This document shows positions 26,355 through 35,842 of a stretch of 64,000 bases of DNA, piece after piece (the stretch's first letter is position 1; each line of letters begins with the position of its first letter). The notes under the pieces were generated by a model, which was not told the origin of the DNA, ran no database searches, and saw only the letters and a program-made list of their open reading frames with translations. The position numbers were made by a program, and so were the translations under genes. The stretch is from assembly GCA_034436155.1 (NCBI GenBank), contig DAOTVP010000069.1, positions 3,721 to 67,720 of the forward strand, read 5' to 3'. Source of the DNA: GCA-2794515 sp034436155 (lineage in GTDB: Bacteria; Chloroflexota; Anaerolineae; Aggregatilineales; Phototrophicaceae).

Positions 26355-28208
26355 GTGAATATTGCACGTCAAGATTTACGCAACATCGCTATTATCGCGC
26401 ACGTTGATCATGGCAAGACGACTTTGGTCGACGGGATGCTCAAGCAAAGCAAGGTCTTTCGTGAAAACGAAGTGACCGAAGAACGCATTTTAGATTCAAA
26501 CGCGCTAGAACGGGAACGCGGTATCACCATTTTGGCAAAAAATACCGCCATCACCTATAACAATGTCAAGATCAATATTGTCGATACGCCCGGGCACGCC
26601 GATTTCGGTGGCGAAGTCGAGCGCGTGTTGAATATGGTGGATGCGGCAATTTTATTGATTGATGCCGTCGAGGGACCGATGCCCCAAACGCACTTTGTGC
26701 TACGCAAGGCGTTGGGATTGGGCTTAAAGGTGATTGTCGTCATCAACAAAGTAGACCGCCCGCACTCGCGTATTGAAGATGCGCTCAATGACACCTTTGA
26801 CCTGTTCATCGAATTGGGCGCGACCGATGAACAAGCAGATTTTCCAGTGGTGTATGCCATCGGCATAGAAGGACGTGCAGGGTATGCCGCCGATCAACTG
26901 GCAGACGATTTAACCCCGCTATTCGATACCATCCTCAAAGAAGTGCCACCACCGATGGTCGATGTGGATGCGCCTGCCAAATTATTGGTGACAACGCTGG
27001 ATTATGACAATTATAAGGGTCAAATTGGGGTGGGACGGATTCATAGCGGAAAATTGCGTAAAGGCATGACGGTGGCGCGGATTACGCCCGATGGAATCAA
27101 AACGAGCGGGCGCATCGAATATTTATACACCTACATGAACCTCGCCAAACAAGAAATTGACGAAGCATCTGCGGGCGATATTATCGCGTTTTCGGGCATC
27201 GAAACGGTGGCGATTTCCGATACCATCGCCGATCCATCGGTGAACGACCCGCTCCCCGCCATCCGTGTCGAAGCGCCTACCGTCCGCATGACCTTCGGCG
27301 TAAATACATCACCCTTCGCGGGGCGCGAGGGCAAAACAGGCTGGGGGACATCGCGCCGATTGCGAGAACGCTTGTATGGCGAAATGCGTACCAATGTGGC
27401 GCTCCGTGTCGAAGACGGCGCAACCAGTGAAAAATTCATCGTCAGTGGTCGTGGAGAACTGCATTTGGGCATTTTGATCGAAACGATGCGCCGTGAAGGG
27501 TATGAATTCGAGGTCAGCAAACCAGAAGTCATCTTCATGGAAGATCCCGAAACGGGCGAGATGCTCGAACCGATTGAAGAAGTGCATATCGAAGTGGCGG
27601 ATGATAGCGCGGGCATTGTATTTGAATTGATGGGCGCACGGCGTGGCAAAATGGTGGATATGCAAACCGAAAACGGGACAACCTTCTTAAAATACATCGT
27701 CCCAACGCGCTTTTTAATCGGGTTTCATAGCCAATTCATGCGTGCCACCAGTGGCATGGGTCAAATTCATACCTTGCATTATGGCTACGAGGCGGTGCAA
27801 GGCGAAGCGCCGACCCGTCAATTTGGGAGTTTGATCGCCGACCAAACAGGCACGGCTACGGCATACTCGATTGTCGGGTTGCAACAACGTGGGACATTTT
27901 TCATCGCGCCTGGGACCGAGGTTTATGAGGGCATGGTCATCGGCGAGAGTATCCGCAGTGATGATCTGAGCATCAATGTCGCCAAAGCCAAGCACCTGAA
28001 CAACTTCCGCGCCAAACCATCAGAGACCACCGATGGCTTAATCCCCCCCCGCGATATGAGTTTGGATGATTACATCGAATTCATGGCAGAAGATGAATTG
28101 CTCGAAGTCACACCGCAAAGTCTGCGCCTTCGCAAACGCATTTTGGATAACGAAATGCGGATGAAAGCCGTCAAAGCCCAGAAAAAGTTGGTAGGCGAGA
28201 AGGCGTGA
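26355..28208 (+). CDS. typA: GTP-binding protein TypA/BipA
   Basis: The 617-residue protein is a translational GTPase. It has IIAHVDHGKTTLVDGMLKQS (G1), the switch I RGITILAKN, IVDTPGHADFGGEVERVL (G3) and VVINKVDRPHSR (G4), followed by EF-G-like domains and the TypA-specific C-terminal region. This family binds the ribosome and aids 50S assembly and growth under stress. Length is normal for TypA. The start is GTG 26355 with GGAAG eight to twelve bases upstream; the protein begins VNIARQDLRNIAIIAHVDHG. It stands alone after the repeat-rich region and converges on the small gene at 28378. Confidence 0.95.
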   Translation: MNIARQDLRNIAIIAHVDHGKTTLVDGMLKQSKVFRENEVTEERILDSNALERERGITILAKNTAITYNNVKINIVDTPGHADFGGEVERVLNMVDAAILLIDAVEGPMPQTHFVLRKALGLGLKVIVVINKVDRPHSRIEDALNDTFDLFIELGATDEQADFPVVYAIGIEGRAGYAADQLADDLTPLFDTILKEVPPPMVDVDAPAKLLVTTLDYDNYKGQIGVGRIHSGKLRKGMTVARITPDGIKTSGRIEYLYTYMNLAKQEIDEASAGDIIAFSGIETVAISDTIADPSVNDPLPAIRVEAPTVRMTFGVNTSPFAGREGKTGWGTSRRLRERLYGEMRTNVALRVEDGATSEKFIVSGRGELHLGILIETMRREGYEFEVSKPEVIFMEDPETGEMLEPIEEVHIEVADDSAGIVFELMGARRGKMVDMQTENGTTFLKYIVPTRFLIGFHSQFMRATSGMGQIHTLHYGYEAVQGEAPTRQFGSLIADQTGTATAYSIVGLQQRGTFFIAPGTEVYEGMVIGESIRSDDLSINVAKAKHLNNFRAKPSETTDGLIPPRDMSLDDYIEFMAEDELLEVTPQSLRLRKRILDNEMRMKAVKAQKKLVGEKA

Positions 28209-28217
28209 GATGCGCCG

Positions 28218-28285
28218 ATGAAATGGCGCGGGGCGGATATACGCTTCGCTGATGAAATGGCTCAGGGCGGATATACGCTTCGCTA
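28218..28285 (+). repeat. 34-bp tandem duplication containing a half REP hairpin
   Basis: Two 34-base units, 28218-28251 and 28252-28285, differ at two positions. Each begins GATGAAATGGC and ends with the left half of hairpin 1 of doublet 5 (GGGCGGAT-ATAC-GCTTCGCT). The first unit therefore lacks its closing arm. Confidence 0.75.
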
Positions 28286-28370
28286 ATCCGCCCCTACTAA
28301 AAAATTGATCCACAATGTGAATATATTGCGTCTGTAATGGACGATTAGCCCGCAGGGCGTATATCGTCCA
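28266..28370 (+). repeat. REPIN-like doublet 5
   Basis: Hairpin 1 (28266-28294): GGGCGGAT-ATAC-GC/GC-TA-ATCCGCCC with a TTC loop. Hairpin 2 (28338-28370): TGGACGAT-TA-GCCC/GGGC-GTAT-ATCGTCCA. It fills the space between the convergent typA and the next gene. Confidence 0.82.
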
Positions 28371-28377
28371 CATATAT

Positions 28378-28824
28378 TTATTGCGAGATAAATTCCCGAT
28401 ATTTCTCACAAAATGCGTGGATGAAGGCTTCGGCATCTTCGGGGGTCTCGACAATTTTTTTGCGATCTTCCTGCGGGCTAACCTTCATCGTCAGGCGCAC
28501 ATATTCGCGCTGAAACGGGGTTTTCACAATCAGCGCGACGGGATGATAGCGCAATTCGGCATCGCGGTTGACGGTTTGGCTACCGCGTTGGGTGGTCGAA
28601 AGCGTCAGGCTATCGAATTGCGTCACCTCGCGGAAATCGTAAATCGAACCTAACGCCAGTTGGACATTGCCATGCGCCGCCACAATCAACCGCCCTATCC
28701 ACGCATACACCTCACGGGTGACTTGCGCCGTGACCATCCCGCGATATTTAACCCGCAAAATGCGCGTTTCTTCATCAAAAAAACCATCCACATTATCGGT
28801 GTGCAATTCTTCATATTGTCCCAT
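28378..28824 (-). CDS. small soluble protein, STAS-like size and pattern
   Basis: The 148-residue protein has no signal peptide or membrane helix. It opens with a strand-rich part (FFDEETRILRVKYRGMVTAQ), then a helix, then GSIYDFREVTQFD and a basic helical part ending HAFCEKYREFISQ. The alternation is reminiscent of SpoIIAA/STAS-like folds used in bacterial signalling, but I cannot prove membership. No conserved phospho-acceptor serine is identifiable. It converges with typA, with doublet 5 in between, and has no operon partner. Confidence 0.7.
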   Translation of the reverse strand: MGQYEELHTDNVDGFFDEETRILRVKYRGMVTAQVTREVYAWIGRLIVAAHGNVQLALGSIYDFREVTQFDSLTLSTTQRGSQTVNRDAELRYHPVALIVKTPFQREYVRLTMKVSPQEDRKKIVETPEDAEAFIHAFCEKYREFISQ

Positions 28825-28978
28825 AACAAAAATATCCTCTTAAAAATAAGTAGACTGTGAATATGTTTATGGTATAACGAAATACATATTAAAATGTGAC
28901 ATAAATGGCTCGAAATCGGTTTAAGTTTGGTCATAAAAACGGGTGATGCGTATTTTGCACCACCCGTTTGACAATCGG

Positions 28979-31900
28979 TTAGGGGTTAATTGTCACGCTG
29001 ATGCCCGTCACACTCACTGTTGGGTGAATGACTGATGTAGTATCGGCAAAAATATCTACCGTCCCCGATGTGCCTGCTTGGTCACAAGTCACCAATACCT
29101 CGACCCACATATTTCCGTTAAAAAGTGTGGCACTGGTGATGGTCAAAAAGCCGACCGAATTGGCATTGACCGCCGTCAGGGTGTTGCCTCCTTCAGATTC
29201 GAGATATTCAAAATTCATTATCACGGTATCTCCCTGATTACATACAAAACTCGTGCCACCACTGAAATACGGTGGCGCGGGGTCTACGATAACTGTGCCT
29301 GTATCGCTATAGGCATCGCCGTTGCTATCGAGTATATCAACGGTGATGGTGGACGACCCCGTTGCGTTACAATTGATGGCAAGCGTAAAGATATAAACAC
29401 CAGGCGTAAAACTGCTCCCAACAATGACCACATCAGGGTTGCTGGATGACGCATTCGTGACCGAACTAATCGCCCTATCGGGGAACATAGCATTGGTATA
29501 AGCCACATTCACGGTGGTCGAACTGGCGCTCAGGCACGAGGCATCGCTCACACTCAATGACGGTGGTGGGGGTGGTGGCGGGCTGATGCTGATATTCCCC
29601 GTATCGCTAAACAAATTTGTATCTAAATCTTCAACGGTAATATCCACCGTTGTGAATCCTTGCGCTGTGCATTGAATCGGGACGGTCAGAGTGCCAAATA
29701 ACACACTTTCGGGGTTAATCTGGGTAACGATGGCGGGGTTGCCAAAGGTGATGCTCACCATAAAATTAATATCTGAGCCAACCAATTCGGCGGTGATATT
29801 GGTGATTTCGCCCTCATAACAGAACACATCATTCACGGTGAAGGTCGCTAGTGCAAATGTGGCATTGATATTAAATGTCGCCGAAACTGTCCTGCCTAAG
29901 CTATCTACACCATTTACAGTCATCGTATACCCATCGGGGAATGGGCAGACGAATTGAATTTCTGCCTGAGTGGGCGAAATGGCATTCACACTCGCCGAAA
30001 TAACACTATCCACTGTTGCGCTGACCAATGTCGCTCCGTCCGTGCTGGTATAGGTAGCGAAAACCAGCGTCAAATTGCCTTCGACACACGACACATCGGG
30101 CGCAGTCAGCCCATACATCGGTGGCAACGGAGGTTCTGGTGTGGCAATTGGCGCTTCTGGTATGACAGTTGGGACTTCTGTAATAATCGGTTCATCGGTG
30201 GGGATAGGTTGGTTGAAGGGTGCATTCACGATGATTGGTGAAGTGATCAGGTCATCCAATACAAGATCATCATTGTTCAAATCAAGATTATTCAAGAAAT
30301 CTTGCAGGTCAATAACATCCTGTAATTGCTCGTTGGTGAGTGGTGGTAGGATAATAATATCGGGGTTGGTGCTGATGAGGTTGCCGACTAAACCACTTTT
30401 ATCGAATGTCTTTGTGTCAACAGTTAGCGATGCACCATCATATGTGATGGTCGAACCTGCCACAGTGGTGGCTATAAGCTGTCCGAAAGAACCGCGTACA
30501 CGGGCACGGAGCAAGCCTTTCATCACATCGGATGACCAACTCCCTGGTAGCCGTTTGGCGATTAGCCCCACAACACCCACCCTATCGCTTTCGACAGATG
30601 TATTCTCGATGTCTTGGTTGGCTTCGCGCCAGAATACAATGCTACTGGGCGCGAGTTCAAATTCGACACCGTTAATCGTGATGAATGTCGCCATATCGCG
30701 CGGGGCGATGAATAACACGCCGTTTACCAAATTAGGGTCATTCGGCGCACCACTGAGCGAAATCTCGAAATTGTTATTCGCGCCATCGGTGCTTTTATTC
30801 TCTACCGTGATACCCCCAAACACCACCATCAACAAGCCTGCTGTAGCATTATTGGGCAGATTGGTCTGTAAATTGAGCAACGCTACACTGAGCGGGTCTA
30901 TTGTGCCATTGTCCAACAAACCGACATCCAAACGGCGTAAACCCGCTAATGGGGTGATTGTGACCTGATTTTGCGTTGGGGTTATCACCCGATTCAACAT
31001 CGTGGTATCAGCTTTGGCGGTCGCATCATCGGCATACATCGTATTCACCGTGCCATTGCCCGCGCAAATCGTATCAAATGACAATGTGCCACAGGCTTGT
31101 TGTGCGTTGATGAGCGTGGCTTTAGTATAGGTGGAGAGCAACCCACCCGAAGATAAAATCACCGTCAGGCGGGGCGCAAATCCATCTATAATCGGCTCGA
31201 AAATCGTGCGATACACCCCCGCGGCGCTATCTCCAATGGGGGTTTGTGTGCGAATGGCATACACGCGGTTATCAATCCGCGCCACATAAATCCGCATCGC
31301 AAGGTTATCCGCCGTAAAACCCGCCACATGCCATGTGCGATATTCCGCGAAATAATCGCGCAATTGCACATCGGTAGCCGATGGATAACCCGCCACCAAT
31401 TCATCCAGCAAAGCCCGCGCATCATCGGCTTTGAGCCGTGCAATAGCGACTTGGGTATCGGGTGACGCAGAATCGGCATACACGCGCCAATCATCCACAT
31501 CTGCCCGTGTCCATGTGGTGGGGACAGGATAGGCTAATCCATTGGGGAAGGTGTTGTATGTCCACGATGCTGATGAGATAGGCGTATCAAACAAGGTGAT
31601 GCCATCACGCAAACCGTTGAAGGTGGCAAAAATCGTCTCGGTATCCGTGCCATTAGCGATGAAAATCATGCCCATGCCACCGCGTGTGGTCTCTTTATAT
31701 AACGCGATCCCGCGTCCACGCCAACCGGGACGTTCACGCCAAATCACATCAAATTGCAAGGCGGGCGTATCGAATAGGCTCAATGGTTGGGCAGGCGCGA
31801 ATAGTTGTGCATCGTAAGCAGTGGTGAAAATATTCAAAATATCATACACATTGTTAGTCATTGGGAAGGCATAAACCGCGATTTCGCTATCTTCGTTGGG

Positions 31901-34360
31901 GGCGTGGGTATATAAAATATCGCCCCTATCGGCTACGGTACGCCATGTGTTGGGATGTTGGAAGGTGACACCGAGTTCCAGATCGGTATAACCGACAAAT
32001 CCTTCACGATTGGCATCGGGCGCGATGACGGTTAGGGGCGATGAAGCGAACCCGTTTGTACCGTTAAATGATTTGACCAAAAAGCCGAGTTCGTAATTGC
32101 CCGCGGGGACGGTTTGCTCAACATACGCGATGCCATTTTCGCCCCATGTATAAATATTGCCCGCTTCGGGCTTAACATCACCATCAGGCATAACAACATA
32201 GCGATAGGCTTGGAAGTCTGCCCCGCGTGGGATGGTGATGGGCGCGACCACGCCCAACACGTCTGCCCGCCCGATAACTTGTTCGACATACCCCAACGGG
32301 TTAAAGATCACCGCAACTTCGACCCAATTGTCGCTATTCGGAATTCTAAACCGACCCGCCAGCGTGCCAATATCACGGGATTTGATGATGAGTTCATTAT
32401 TGGTGACTTGACCATCAGTGACAACCGATAGCGTGAAGGGTTGCCAATTGAAATACGATAAATCCAAGCCCGATTTCCATGTGTTGACAAATTCGGTCTC
32501 TGTTCCGCCAACCGTCACTTCTGTGAGGATAGGCGTAGACATCAGGCGGATTCTGTCGCCATGTTCGGTGATTTGGTCTACGGTGAATTGGGCTTGAGAT
32601 AACCCACGTCCGACCACTTCTAAACCGAGTACAGGTGGATTTTGAGCATTTGCCACTTCGGGATACGCCGTTGTGATTTTCACTTCGGGCGCGAGGGGTG
32701 GGTGATAGGTCAACACCGAGTCGATGCGCGACCACAAGCGTGGCGAGGTGCTGTTATAATAATTTGCCAACATTTCTGCCCATTGTTTGAGGGGAGTCTC
32801 GTTAAAATAAGCGGGGTTAAAATCTTTGCTCTTGGCGGGGAAATAAATGCTGTAGTACGAGGTATACAACCGCGCATAATCGGCGGCATTGCCATATAAG
32901 CGCACATCTTCTAATGCCCGTAACACATCGCGGGCGGGGTTAATGATGTTGGCATCGCCACTATAAGCGATAATTTGGCGCATGAAATGACCCAAATCCA
33001 CATCATTATCGTTATCACCACCCAAAAACTTGGCGTAGGTATACGTATTCGTGCGTGCTTGCCCCAATAGAGGCGCATACGTCAACGGGTTTTGATTGAC
33101 CACCCGCGCAAATGCCTCGACAGCACGGCGTAGATCTGCTATTTCATCTAATTGCGATGAGGCAAAAGTCATATAGCGTGAATCGGGGCGTTGTTTGGCA
33201 AAAATATCGCGCTCGATATACGTATTCACCAACGGCTCGCCCAATTTATTCACATCAGAATCGCCCTGAATGAGTTCGACTAACAGCGTCATATCCAAAG
33301 CAGGGTCAATCACAATTTCGGGCGATGCGAGGGCATATTCGACATGACGAGCAATCACATCATAATATTCGACACTGCTCATCAAACAAGCATCATTCAG
33401 CACGAGGTCGAATCGGTCAATGCCTATAGCCGTTTTTGCCACGCGCAACGCCTCATCCAATTCGGGCAGGGTGATAATCGTCTTGGATGTATCATCGGTG
33501 ATGACACCACGCCACCCGCCACCATGACCGCCAAACGCCACGACATAATGCTCTGCGGGATAATTCATCATACCCCATGTTAAAAATCGGGCGAGCGTTT
33601 CGCCATTGCCCGTATCGGTATCGCCCAAATCGGCGAGAGCGATAGAATCCATCGTTGGCACAGGCACAGTTCCAAAATCGCCAGTGGTATTGGGCATCAC
33701 TTCAAACAGGCGTGCGCCCGTCCATGCACCGTTGGCATCGGATAAGCCATAACGGTCTAATAGCGCCACAATGCGCGTGTTTTCGGTGCTCCCCCCTGCC
33801 CGTTCAAATTCGACAAAATCGCTCATAAGCGAGGTTTCGAGGGTCGAATCGCCCCCATAATACACCAAAATCGTCCATTCGGCTTTCGGTTTGGGGTCAA
33901 GTTCTGGAAAGCCCATATCGGCAAGCGCCTGTTGGCTGACATCGTATACAAGGCGTTCTGTTGTTTGGGTGTTATAGGTGATATTGAGTTGATATTCGCC
34001 AACCGTATCGCCACGAGTGACCCCATAGCGCGAGACAATCACCGTGTAGTCGCCAGTAGGGATGAAAAATTCGCGGATAGATGAATTGGTATTCCCACGC
34101 ACACGGTCATCATTTTCAGCGAGGATTTTGCCCGCCCCATCTACTAAATATAAATACGTGTCGAGGTCGCCCGATGTCGCATCGAGGTCTATGGTGATGG
34201 TGGTGGCGGCATCTACCGCAAAAGCGATTTCGACAAACGGGGTGTCATCATCTATCAAGCCTGTGAATTGAGTCGGTGTTTGTTGTGCCGATGATACGGC
34301 AAACAGAACCAACATCCAGATTAAAAAAATAACGAAGACAAGTATCTTGATGGGGCGCAT
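28979..34360 (-). CDS. secreted clostripain-family (C11) cysteine protease, very large
   Basis: The 1793-residue protein has a signal peptide ending SSAQQ (about residue 27), a PPC-like beta domain (about 28-135), a C11 peptidase domain (about 160-560) and a long C-terminal region. The His279 of AFGGHGGGWRG and Cys325 of LNDACLMSS form the expected catalytic dyad. Beyond about residue 700 come further beta domains, a region with FECR-like short motifs and, after a Pro/Thr-rich linker near 1390-1420, four Ig-like repeats of about 90 residues with paired cysteines (DVSCVEG, DVFCYEG, DASCLSA). It should act outside the cell; substrate and activation site are unknown. An IS element lies about 90 bases upstream of its start and may alter its expression. 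Confidence 0.88.
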   Translation of the reverse strand: MRPIKILVFVIFLIWMLVLFAVSSAQQTPTQFTGLIDDDTPFVEIAFAVDAATTITIDLDATSGDLDTYLYLVDGAGKILAENDDRVRGNTNSSIREFFIPTGDYTVIVSRYGVTRGDTVGEYQLNITYNTQTTERLVYDVSQQALADMGFPELDPKPKAEWTILVYYGGDSTLETSLMSDFVEFERAGGSTENTRIVALLDRYGLSDANGAWTGARLFEVMPNTTGDFGTVPVPTMDSIALADLGDTDTGNGETLARFLTWGMMNYPAEHYVVAFGGHGGGWRGVITDDTSKTIITLPELDEALRVAKTAIGIDRFDLVLNDACLMSSVEYYDVIARHVEYALASPEIVIDPALDMTLLVELIQGDSDVNKLGEPLVNTYIERDIFAKQRPDSRYMTFASSQLDEIADLRRAVEAFARVVNQNPLTYAPLLGQARTNTYTYAKFLGGDNDNDVDLGHFMRQIIAYSGDANIINPARDVLRALEDVRLYGNAADYARLYTSYYSIYFPAKSKDFNPAYFNETPLKQWAEMLANYYNSTSPRLWSRIDSVLTYHPPLAPEVKITTAYPEVANAQNPPVLGLEVVGRGLSQAQFTVDQITEHGDRIRLMSTPILTEVTVGGTETEFVNTWKSGLDLSYFNWQPFTLSVVTDGQVTNNELIIKSRDIGTLAGRFRIPNSDNWVEVAVIFNPLGYVEQVIGRADVLGVVAPITIPRGADFQAYRYVVMPDGDVKPEAGNIYTWGENGIAYVEQTVPAGNYELGFLVKSFNGTNGFASSPLTVIAPDANREGFVGYTDLELGVTFQHPNTWRTVADRGDILYTHAPNEDSEIAVYAFPMTNNVYDILNIFTTAYDAQLFAPAQPLSLFDTPALQFDVIWRERPGWRGRGIALYKETTRGGMGMIFIANGTDTETIFATFNGLRDGITLFDTPISSASWTYNTFPNGLAYPVPTTWTRADVDDWRVYADSASPDTQVAIARLKADDARALLDELVAGYPSATDVQLRDYFAEYRTWHVAGFTADNLAMRIYVARIDNRVYAIRTQTPIGDSAAGVYRTIFEPIIDGFAPRLTVILSSGGLLSTYTKATLINAQQACGTLSFDTICAGNGTVNTMYADDATAKADTTMLNRVITPTQNQVTITPLAGLRRLDVGLLDNGTIDPLSVALLNLQTNLPNNATAGLLMVVFGGITVENKSTDGANNNFEISLSGAPNDPNLVNGVLFIAPRDMATFITINGVEFELAPSSIVFWREANQDIENTSVESDRVGVVGLIAKRLPGSWSSDVMKGLLRARVRGSFGQLIATTVAGSTITYDGASLTVDTKTFDKSGLVGNLISTNPDIIILPPLTNEQLQDVIDLQDFLNNLDLNNDDLVLDDLITSPIIVNAPFNQPIPTDEPIITEVPTVIPEAPIATPEPPLPPMYGLTAPDVSCVEGNLTLVFATYTSTDGATLVSATVDSVISASVNAISPTQAEIQFVCPFPDGYTMTVNGVDSLGRTVSATFNINATFALATFTVNDVFCYEGEITNITAELVGSDINFMVSITFGNPAIVTQINPESVLFGTLTVPIQCTAQGFTTVDITVEDLDTNLFSDTGNISISPPPPPPPSLSVSDASCLSASSTTVNVAYTNAMFPDRAISSVTNASSSNPDVVIVGSSFTPGVYIFTLAINCNATGSSTITVDILDSNGDAYSDTGTVIVDPAPPYFSGGTSFVCNQGDTVIMNFEYLESEGGNTLTAVNANSVGFLTITSATLFNGNMWVEVLVTCDQAGTSGTVDIFADTTSVIHPTVSVTGISVTINP

Positions 34361-34447
34361 AGTGTTTACCCTTCGTTCAAAATAACAATTTTGATGATAT
34401 ACACAAGCATATCACAGAGTTATGTTATAAAGAATCAAATTTTTCTT

Positions 34448-35539
34448 CTAGCAACCCGACACTAAACAAAAATTCGGTCGAAAGAAAATAGGGATTGACT
34501 CGCGTAAAGCGAGTCGGCGTGCAAGCCAATCCCAACCCAACCGAAAAATACTCAAATCTTGGCGGTCAGCGCGGTCAACTTCTGTATTCAAGCCTATACG
34601 GAGTACATGCTCACCTAATGTCACTAACCATACGTATAAAATACAAACCGCCAACGTTAAGCGCGATAATCGCTCAGGTGTGCGTAAACGGCTCATTTCT
34701 AAATCAAACCCATGCCCTTTCATATCACCGAACATCTCCTCAATCCACATCCGCCGTTTGTATAAGCAGATGGTGGCTAACGCGCATAACTGATTTGTGG
34801 CTAAATACCACGCCTCTCGCTCTCCTTTTTGCCAATAAACGACAAGATGAGTCTGATACGGATACGTTTTGGTCAGGAAAACACCTTCTAACCACAGCGA
34901 TTGCCCTTGTGACACAGGTACATCCTTCAAACTTTTCCAATCTACTCCTGCGTGAGCGATGATGCTGGTATTACACTTTTGACGTAACGCATAATCCCAT
35001 TTCCATAAATCCAATGCCTCCATCAAGACAGGATGATTGAATTCGCCATCTCCAACTAACGAGACCCGAATACCTGCTGGGATAAGGGCTTGCACGTGCT
35101 TTAACAAGGCGAGTTGTACTTTAAGCGTACAATGCCCTCGCGGATAAGTCACCCACTCCCACATAATCGGTAAAGCACGACGATGATATGCCACCGCTAC
35201 CATCAGTTGACGATGATTCGCGCTCACTTTAGTGCTATCAATTATCAGATGGACTGTACCCTCTACACTCGCAGACTGAATTAACCAACTTGCCCACGGA
35301 TGATACCATTTAGCAACCTGTACGGCAGGATTGTTCAAGAATCGTTCCAATCGCTTCACAAGGCTCAATTTCTTGGCTTGAATGGGCAATTGACGGGCGA
35401 TGATATGTAAATGGACACTTTTACTCTCGAATATACCCACAATCAGGTATATTAGATTACTTAAACGGCTTGAACAATCATCAGGTATCAGTTGCATTAG
35501 CATCCGTTTCCATTTACCATAGCTTCTTGAGTTGAACAT
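34448..35539 (-). CDS. IS4-family DDE transposase
   Basis: The 363-residue protein contains the DDE triad: Asp in LIIDSTKVSA, Asp in SLVGDGEFNHP and Glu in YKRRMWIEEMFGDMK. The last matches the IS4 YREK signature exactly (Tyr, then Arg at +3, Glu at +7, Lys at +14). It cuts and joins the element ends. The frame is intact. Its last codons and the stop lie inside the left terminal inverted repeat, so the protein C-terminus (LVSGC) is specified by the end sequence itself. The start ATG at 35539 leaves about 95 bases to the right end. Confidence 0.93.
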   Translation of the reverse strand: MFNSRSYGKWKRMLMQLIPDDCSSRLSNLIYLIVGIFESKSVHLHIIARQLPIQAKKLSLVKRLERFLNNPAVQVAKWYHPWASWLIQSASVEGTVHLIIDSTKVSANHRQLMVAVAYHRRALPIMWEWVTYPRGHCTLKVQLALLKHVQALIPAGIRVSLVGDGEFNHPVLMEALDLWKWDYALRQKCNTSIIAHAGVDWKSLKDVPVSQGQSLWLEGVFLTKTYPYQTHLVVYWQKGEREAWYLATNQLCALATICLYKRRMWIEEMFGDMKGHGFDLEMSRLRTPERLSRLTLAVCILYVWLVTLGEHVLRIGLNTEVDRADRQDLSIFRLGWDWLARRLALRESIPIFFRPNFCLVSGC

Positions 35540-35635
35540 CTTGGTCTCTCCTATCGGCTGTTTTGTGAGAAATTCAACCTTAGCAGATTCTTTGATTTGT
35601 TCAACTCGCTTTTTTGTTCAGTGTCGGGTTGCTAG
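34448..35635 (-). mobile_element. complete IS4-family insertion sequence
   Basis: The element is 1188 bp. Its 25-base ends (34448-34472 and 35611-35635) are inverted repeats with one mismatch, starting CTAGCAACCCGACACT. Direct 8-base duplications TTTTTCTT lie immediately outside at 34440-34447 and 35636-35643. One intact transposase is inside. Intact ends and duplication indicate a recent, complete insertion. Confidence 0.93.
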
Positions 35636-35842
35636 TTTTTCTTTAGAAGTGTTGGAAATTCGTGACAGCAGGCGCTTCGTGGCGGATAGTCACATGTTCG
35701 CTCATCCGCCATTACAAACGCTAAAATCTTTGTGACCTATACGGGATGTAACATTCTCGTGATCTGTATTGGACGATTCACACAGGGCACGTATATCGTC
35801 CCTCAATTTCCATACATCAAGACGATGCTTCCCAGTTTCAGT
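35636..35842. other. intergenic region between the IS and the TIR-STAND gene
   Basis: No gene is seen. It contains the right target duplication (35636-35643) and REPIN-like doublet 6. Before the insertion this space was continuous with the C11 protease upstream region, so the original protease promoter may lie here, now more than a kilobase from the gene. Confidence 0.5.
35680..35801 (+). repeat. REPIN-like doublet 6 (degenerate)
   Basis: Hairpin 1 (35680-35711) keeps the arms TGGCGGAT/ATCCGCCA but has a decayed interior. Hairpin 2 (35771-35801) has GGACGAT/ATCGTCC with GTAT before the closing arm. The linker is longer than in the other copies. Confidence 0.6.
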
